NCBI GenBank assembly: GCA_964575225.1
Contig: CAZNQW010000196.1
Location: forward strand, 1 to 7,267
Source of the DNA: CAZNQW01 sp964575225
GTDB lineage: Bacteria; Chloroflexota; Anaerolineae; JAAYZQ01
Length of the DNA: 7,267 nucleotides
Direction of reading: 5' to 3'
The first letter of the stretch is position 1. Every line of letters starts with the position of its first letter. The notes beneath the pieces were generated by a model. The model worked only from the letters and a program-made list of their open reading frames with translations. It did no database searches and was not told the origin of the DNA. The translations under genes were made by a program, and so were the position numbers. Shown here piece after piece: positions 6,238-7,267 of this stretch.

Positions 6238-7209
6238 CTATTGTAATTCGGCAATCACCACGATCCGGTGGGTATCCACCATGTAGGGATAGCACGAGAT
6301 CAAAGTGACCACCGGTTTGGTCGTCGGCGCCAAAACACTTACCTCAGTGGGTTCGACAATCTGCTTGGCTGTGACGACATACCGATAGGGTTGCTCGTCG
6401 GCATAGACCACGACATCGTCCCCCAGCTCCAGATCGTCCAGGTGTCGAAAGATTTCGCCATAGATGTCGTTGTGGGCCGAGAGCACCAGATTCCCCCGCT
6501 CGCCGGGATTGGCCGAGTTCAGGTGATGGCCCACACCCAGTTTCAATTGCTCCCACGAATCGCCCTCTACGATGAGCGCATCTACCTCAATGGAGGGGAT
6601 CACAACGCGAGAGGGAGCCTCCGGCCCGGGCGTGGGAATGGTGACGACGGGCGGGGTATCGCCCTCCACCAGATCGCGCAAGTGGAGCGGCACGCTACCC
6701 GACTCTTCGGGTGGCGTGTGGCCGCTGGGCAAGAGGTCTGTCTTCTGTACGACCACCGATGGCGTGGGCAGCGGCTTGGCCTCGGCATATTCGTCCTTCA
6801 ACGCCTTTAGATTGGCCAGCGACAGCACCAGGACCACAGCAAGGCCTGCCAGGGCGCCGATTTCGAGGACGAGAAGGAGCCGGTCCCGCACACGTCCCCA
6901 GCGACTCACCGGTTGTCGTTGCCGCTGCTTTTTGGGACGTCCTTGGCGCCTGGCCTTCTTGAGCGGTTCGACACCAAAGACCCAACGACCAGAGGGATCG
7001 AGGCGTCCCTCCGAGTCTTGGGGATCGGCCGAAACCGGGATCGAAGCCAGCTCCTCATTGGGAAAGGCAGCGTCGTGGGGAATGCGACCCACATCGCGCA
7101 GGCGCTGCATCCTCCCAGCGCGGCTCTCCCGGCGCTTGATGATGAGGATCTGCTCCAACTCCTCGATTGTCAGCTCGTCCACCGTTCGTCGATCAGACAT
7201 TGCATCCAT
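6238..7209 (-). CDS. Sortase (class D/E-like cysteine transpeptidase) with cytoplasmic N-terminal extension
   Basis: This 323-residue enzyme should cleave a C-terminal sorting signal on exported proteins and join them to an envelope nucleophile. The catalytic domain (about 200-323) opens with RVVIPSIEVDALIVEG. It has all three expected residues: His246 in LSAHND, Cys306 in TLISC (the family usually reads TLxTC) and Arg315 in THRIVVIAEL. One membrane segment (about 111-132) precedes a proline-rich linker (about 143-198), placing the catalytic domain outside. Unusually, about 108 residues lie before the membrane segment. They include an acidic helix (VDELTIEELEQILI, 10-23), basic stretches and a KKARRQGRPKKQRQRQ patch (84-99). 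No substrate with an LPxTG-like tail is encoded in the window. A near-consensus promoter lies just upstream. ATG 7209 is used here; ATG 7200 three codons later is equally possible because neither has a clear Shine-Dalgarno site. Confidence 0.92.
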   Translation of the reverse strand: MDAMSDRRTVDELTIEELEQILIIKRRESRAGRMQRLRDVGRIPHDAAFPNEELASIPVSADPQDSEGRLDPSGRWVFGVEPLKKARRQGRPKKQRQRQPVSRWGRVRDRLLLVLEIGALAGLAVVLVLSLANLKALKDEYAEAKPLPTPSVVVQKTDLLPSGHTPPEESGSVPLHLRDLVEGDTPPVVTIPTPGPEAPSRVVIPSIEVDALIVEGDSWEQLKLGVGHHLNSANPGERGNLVLSAHNDIYGEIFRHLDDLELGDDVVVYADEQPYRYVVTAKQIVEPTEVSVLAPTTKPVVTLISCYPYMVDTHRIVVIAELQ

Positions 7210-7232
7210 CTTTTTTCGTATAAACTGGGTAG

Positions 7233-7261
7233 ATTATATCCCAATTTGGCTAATTAGTCAA
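7233..7261 (-). promoter_or_regulatory. Near-consensus sigma-70-type promoter of the sortase unit
   Basis: On the minus strand TTGACT (7261-7256) and TATAAT (7238-7233) are separated by exactly 17 bases, matching the housekeeping consensus at 11 of 12 positions. Transcription should begin near 7226, giving a leader of only about 17-26 bases. The area is AT-rich compared with the rest of the window, as expected for a promoter. Confidence 0.85.
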
Positions 7262-7267
7262 GACACC

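Noticed and set aside
6268..6810. A 180-codon plus-strand open frame opposite the sortase
   Set aside because: The minus strand encodes the full sortase catalytic triad here. The plus frame has no supporting start signal or motif.

Overview
The window looks like a stretch of a GC-rich bacterial chromosome with strong G/C third-position codon bias. I infer a Chloroflexota (Anaerolineae-like) host. The basis is the combination of a VanW/peptidoglycan-binding protein, a sortase with a long cytoplasmic N-terminus, and a small tail-anchored protein resembling ones I associate with that phylum. This rests on recalled protein similarity, not on a search. The genes look like normal chromosomal genes; no phage, transposon, CRISPR or RNA gene was recognised.

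Layout. Positions 1-280 are the 3' end of rpoC (RNA polymerase beta'), followed by a very clear intrinsic terminator at 297-346. A three-gene plus-strand block follows. It starts with a fused two-domain ABC permease of the ThiP/FbpB type (369-2060). Next is an ABC ATPase with a C-terminal TOBE domain (2104-3213). Last is a YgjP-type HExxH metallopeptidase (3191-3751), whose start overlaps the end of the ATPase gene by 23 bases. The permease and ATPase form the membrane and motor parts of an importer, probably for thiamine or ferric iron. No substrate-binding protein is encoded in the window.

A new plus-strand transcription unit begins near 3880 with a plausible extended -10 promoter. It has a roughly 130-base leader that can be drawn with competing base-pairings, then a membrane-anchored VanW-family protein with a C-terminal G5-like segment (4020-5900).

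Converging on it from the right is a minus-strand unit with a near-consensus sigma-70-type promoter (7233-7261). It holds a sortase (7209-6238) and, 29 bases downstream, a 71-residue tail-anchored membrane protein (6208-5993). A GC-rich hairpin at 5922-5942, with U residues on the minus-strand side, separates the two convergent units. The VanW protein, sortase and small membrane protein are all likely to act at the cell envelope.

I found no clearly undescribed system. The best leads are the terminator placed directly before the permease start, the coupling of a YgjP-like peptidase to an ABC importer, the sortase plus small membrane protein pair, and the possibly structured vanW leader.
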